From Pseudovirgaria hyperparasitica (taxonomy: Eukaryota > Ascomycota > Dothideomycetes > Acrospermales > Acrospermaceae), in NCBI RefSeq assembly GCF_010093815.1, contig NW_022985552.1:2003966-2067965 (forward strand): a DNA stretch of 64,000 nt, in the 5' to 3' direction. Position numbers and translations under genes: made by a program. Below the pieces are notes generated by a model. The model was not told where the DNA came from. It did no database searches and saw only the letters and a program-made list of their open reading frames with translations. Shown here piece by piece: positions 59,819 to 64,000 of this stretch (positions are counted from its first letter, which is position 1; each line of letters starts with the position of its first letter).

Positions 59819-62335
59819 CGCATTCTGCTTTCAGATGCAAGAGCGAGGGCGTGCCAGTCGGTGTGGTTGGTGTGGTAATTGATTTATCCAAAAATCGCGA
59901 TGGTAGTAGGGTGGGTTTAGTGAGTTATGCTAGCGTGCGGGAAGCTGGAGCAGCTCCCGTGGACACAGATGAGGCGAGGTGAGCAACGAGTGAAGGATTT
60001 TCGGGGAGACCGGATGAGCTGGAGGCGGCGGCGGCGACAAAAGGACAAGGACAAAAAAGCTTTGGGCTTCTTCTTCGACCCGCCCACCACCACACGAGAG
60101 GTACGAGATACCTAACTGAATACGGGGCTGCATCTTCACCTGCACCTCATCTGCCAACCACTTGTAACATCTCAGGTGGATTCGAATATCCTGACATCAC
60201 TTGTCGACAGGAGGGTCCGCGGGTATAGATGATCACGCCACCCCTTGTGCCAAGACTTTGACATCTCGTCTGCCCATCTATCTGGGGCAGTGGACCTACA
60301 CATCTACCTCTGCCTCTGCTACCTACCAACATACTGTAATTACCATAGGCATAGGATAGGTACTCTACTAAAAGGTACACCCGTGCGTAGTATGGTACCT
60401 AATATGGGCTTCATGCATCTGCCATGCATCTGCCCTCTGCGTGTACCTTTTGGATGCCCAGCCTCGGTCTAAGATCACCCGAGGTCGTCCCGGCATCGGT
60501 GAACGCTCGGTAGTATCTAGGTAGGTTTGGACGTCAACAGTCAGTCAGCGGCACGGTTTGTTAGTAGTACCAAGTAGACATCATCGCCCTATGTTTCACT
60601 TTTGCGTTTGGGAGCTTTCGTCGTTTCTACCATCTTGTCCATCGTCGTCATCCGTGTTCTTGCTTGCAGGGAATCTTTTCCTGTGCAAGCAAGCAGGATC
60701 GCCAAAGCTCAATCCAGGTCCGATCTCTGCAGGCCAGCATTTGTCATTTCACCTGCAGTTTTATCTGCCACCAATGTACCCAGGAAGATCGACCTGTCTA
60801 TCACTCACACATGCAGCCTTATGCTGATTCTGGAATGAGAGTCTGCACCCAGCCACTAAAGGAGCCTAGCTTGCCTTGCTTGCTGCGGCTATCTATCAAC
60901 ACTATACCATCGACCTACTCCCCCGGCTTGGCCTTGTCTGCTACCTGTGTGTGCTGAGGTGTCTGGCACCAGCCGCTTGGCTCAGAATGTGGAGGAGTAC
61001 TATGCTCTCACTGCTTCGATGCATCTGGTGGCTGATGGGGTTGCTGATGTCCCAATAACTCAAACTCTTCAGTGTCTTCGCCTATCAATCTTGCTGTCAG
61101 CATCGTTGCCGTATAGATCGAACTGCAAGAGATGGTTTCGTAGTTTACTACAAGACTATCCGATACAGTCATAGGAGCACCTCTCCCTAGTCGAGACGTC
61201 TCTCTTTCCTTCCTTTTCAATCTCATGTGGCATAGGTACGAACGAGGTGCACCCATATATTTCACGCTACCTCATACTGCAAGAAAATTTCCGTATCACA
61301 CACTATCGTCTCAAGCGTTTCTAGTCTTGTCGCCGCGGAAGCAGGTCGTAGAGAGCTGGTTCTTGTTCACCTATATCATCAACCTCCAGTGAGTCGTATG
61401 AACTTGCCAGCAGCGTTGTTGGCCTCGTCAGACCTATCATTCTGACGCAGGCACAGATCTAATATCACACCTTGTTACATTATCCCTATCCCTGTTCTCA
61501 TCTCGTCTATTCGTTCGCCAACGAATACACGTCAATGTTAGGTCAGGTCTCTTGCTTCTTCTCGACATGGCGGGCCCACAGATCTGACTTGCATTTCCGC
61601 CACCTGGTCGATCGTGGCTTGGAGGACTAGCCTCTATACCCATGTAACGGTTCAGCTGCTAAGTAGCGAGCTTTGTGACGGCTGGGCGGAGTCATTCTGA
61701 TTAAGTTCCCTGTTTAGGCGTAAAAAGAAAGCTGGCCGGGGGAATGAGACCGACATGCTGGAACTCGCACGATCTTCAATGCAGCTCACCAACGGCCCAC
61801 CCGCTGTCAAGATGCTCCTCCCCTGCCCTTTAGCTGATTGGTGAGAGCTAGGTCATACCAGCCATGCATAAGTCTGAGTAGAAGCATCATTGCATAATGG
61901 TTTGCAGCAGGATGAGCTTGCGGATGTACAAATTCTCCAGCCCCGTGAGATCGTGCGACATTCCCTGCAGTATCTCCACGAACCCTGATAGAAGCTGCAC
62001 CAGGCCTGCGTGCTGGACCACTGCCAGCCAGCGTATACCGCGCCAGACGCCTAGTATGTTATTCAGGATATATATACGGCTCAACGACACGGATCCCCTC
62101 CCAGGGACGCTAGTTCATCGTCTCCTCACGGGAAAAGCTGTTCATATACAATCTGTGCCTCCAATTCGTGCCCCTTTGACTTGACCCAGTACCTAGCCAA
62201 AGGCGAGAAGCATCTTGCGTGCTTTATTTGACACGCTGCTTACAGTGGACAGTACGTTGATTCATACAACTTCTCTTTATACTCTACTAATAGGTCAATA
62301 GCAACCTGAGCCAATATAACCATATTGAATTTATC
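59819..62335. other. 2.5 kb gene-less region between divergent genes
   Basis: It carries the promoters of the thiamine pyrophosphokinase and the second Zn2Cys6 regulator. No coding region or structured RNA was recognised. Many short frames occur around 60500-61200 in several phases but none has introns or motifs that make a gene. Confidence 0.5.
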
Positions 62336-64000
62336 ATGGATCGCATTCGTAACGGCCGTATCGTCAAGGACAACGGCCTCATAGCCTGTCAACAATGTGC
62401 CACGGCAAAAGCGGGGTGTAACAAAGATCCTGTCAGTATTGTTACCATAGATTTAACTAATTCGGTGGCTCACCTCTCACCAGGAACAATGCTCAAGATG
62501 CAAAGCAAAAGGATACGTGTGTCAGGTGCGACTAAGAAACGTTCGCGGGAACGGGTCGAAGAAAACTACAATCAACGATAAGGCCGCCAAAGCTCGCTAT
62601 AATTGCGAGGCCACTAAGTCTCGCTTGTAAATAACACCGCACATATATTTAACGGAGTGTTGGCTGATTGTCCCAGTCACGAGACCTCACATATTCCTCG
62701 CCACGTTTCTACTCCATTTCCCACTTCCTCGCCGTCGAGCAACTATAACTCGACACCTATGCACGATTCACCACAACTGGCCTGGACTGGACAATACTCA
62801 CAACAGAGTGACGCTCAGATAGGCTCATTGGGTATGAGACAGGAATATGGATATCAAGTTGGGACTTTTGACGTCGGTCGCGAGCCCGAGCCCTATCCAT
62901 CAAATCAGCAAGACTTAGCATCCTCATGGATTTCACAGGGTTCCTGGCCCATGGAAAGCTCTCCCACCACTCCATCGGACGCGTTCCCGGCCTACTATAA
63001 CTATGGCTTGCAGCACACGCCTGTCACAATGAACGTAAGACTCGAGGGGCAAGGACAACCTGGAGTCTACGATGAAGCCCTGAGAGCACAAGGCGGGATA
63101 TACGAGGGTCACAATACTTCACCACCACCTGATTATACTATGGAATACGGGAACAACCAAAATATACAGATGAATGGAGCGTACCAAGATCTCACTGGCT
63201 TCGATCAGGGTCAATGCGGAACCTACATAGAACTTGATACTCCTCTCTTTGATACGCATACCCTCGGAAGTACTCCTCTGTCCACCTCGTCGTCATTTGG
63301 GACCACTTTTGCTGGAACTACAGCATCACCGGGATCCACCCCTGAATTGTACCATCCGCATAACTTCTTCGACCAAAATTGGCAACATCCTTCTACTGTA
63401 TACAGTCAGTTTCCCACACCATTGTCATCGAGTGAAGAAGCCGCGGGCGCTGATGATACGCAGATGTATCAGCCGATGGACTCTATCTCCAGACTAGCGT
63501 CAGCAATGAAAGGTCTTCATGCATTACATGGCCTGGTCCCTATACCATCCTGCCGACTGCCTGTGTCCCTACGAATTGATGATCATATGCGATCTCAGTT
63601 GACTTGCACGCTCCAGAAGATGGCGCACACCATAACAAATAGAAAGCGTCTGCAAGGTCTCTTCAGCTACGACAATAGTGGTCTGATCCTACCCCCGTTG
63701 GACGTGCTTTCTCATCTACTGGACGGATATATGGCCAATTTTGAATTGTATTATCACATACAACCTTCGGAAATCATCAACACCGGCGAAAACGTTGCAG
63801 ACGAGAATGACGCAGCCAGTCTCTTCTTGCTTTGTATGACCGTCGGTGCACTGGCTTCTAATGCATCTAATGTTGATACTATTGGGTTGGTAGATGGTAT
63901 AGTGGAAGCTTGTCGAACAGCGTTGTTCGAGACAAGAAGTACTTATTCATGTGACCTTACCCGACTACGAGCCGTGTTCTTGTTTTTGAGCCTGGCAGCC
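62336..64000 (+). CDS. Zn2Cys6 transcription factor, cut by the right edge
   Basis: Exons 62336-62431, 62484-62626 and 62677 to beyond 64000; introns 52 and 50 bp. The zinc cluster is CQQCATAKAGCNKDP|EQCSRCKAKGYVCQ, spacing C-x2-C-x6-C-x6-C-x2-C-x6-C. It is preceded by MDRIRNGRIVKDNGLIA and followed by a basic stretch (RLRNVRGNGSKKTT). About 290 residues of low-complexity Ser/Thr/Gln/Gly/Tyr linker follow. The start of a fungal-specific regulatory domain is then visible (LLDGYMANFELYYHIQPSEI, ASLFLLCMTVGALASN, VDGIVEACRTALFETRSTYSCDLTRLRAVFLFLSLAA). At least 520 residues are inside the window and the frame is open at the edge. Nuclear regulator; target genes cannot be inferred. Confidence 0.85.

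Noticed and set aside
56509-62335. Additional genes or tRNAs in the two long intergenic regions flanking thiamine pyrophosphokinase
   Set aside because: No frame with start, splice context or motif, and no A-box/B-box pair recognised by eye; a tRNAscan-SE and RNA-seq check would settle it.
12279-64000. Secondary-metabolite or other co-functional gene cluster
   Set aside because: The genes are housekeeping with mixed functions; no polyketide synthase, peptide synthetase, terpene cyclase or paired transporter/tailoring enzymes are present, although two Zn2Cys6 regulators occur.

Overview
This is a nuclear contig from a filamentous ascomycete (Pezizomycotina). Evidence: multi-exon genes with mostly 44-66 bp GT-AG introns carrying CTAAC/CTGAC-type branch sites; a fungal gene set (septin of the CDC3/AspB class, KRE6/SKN1 glucan-synthesis protein, Zn2Cys6 regulators, secreted beta-mannosidase); and AT-rich repeat blocks in which CpA/TpG is almost absent and TpA is in excess, the footprint of repeat-induced point mutation (RIP). 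Gene content would fit Dothideomycetes, but that placement is a guess.

Layout. 1-12 kb is a nest of RIP-mutated transposons: a Ty3/gypsy relic (minus strand, gag and protease readable, pol running off the left edge); a 939 bp SINE-like element inserted into it with a 14 bp target duplication; a complete 5.27 kb LINE (minus strand) bounded by a 15-16 bp target duplication; and a further unidentified AT-rich repeat. From about 12 kb the window is ordinary gene space: PXA2-like peroxisomal ABC half-transporter, beta-mannosidase A (with an apparent 1-nt frameshift), a second RIP island (19.15-20.05 kb) split by a solo-LTR-like insertion, eIF5B, adenylyl cyclase-associated protein, a MAK32-like PfkB protein, a small single-pass membrane protein, mitochondrial ribosomal protein mL44, a cPLA2-type phospholipase, EXO70, CDC3-class septin, a POM33/TMEM33 protein, a RING-containing SNF2 ATPase, a 0.5 kb terminal-inverted-repeat element, a Zn2Cys6 regulator, a KRE6/SKN1 GH16 protein, thiamine pyrophosphokinase, and a second Zn2Cys6 regulator cut by the right edge. 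Coding lengths of all spliced models except beta-mannosidase are exact multiples of three.

Function. There is no operon-like cluster. Several genes share a theme of secretion, polarity and cell wall (CAP, EXO70, septin, SKN1/KRE6), others are mitochondrial or peroxisomal (PXA2, mL44, the phospholipase with a presequence-like N terminus). Closely spaced divergent pairs (CAP/MAK32-like, small membrane protein/mL44, phospholipase/EXO70) probably share promoters.

The most notable structure is in the repeats. The LINE and the SINE-like element end in a related 3' sequence and the same ATT-repeat tail, and the SINE-like element begins with a tRNA-like head immediately after its target duplication. 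This looks like a fungal LINE/SINE partnership, with both partners inactivated by RIP in these copies. The LINE also carries an identical 31 bp hairpin about 235 bp from each of its ends.
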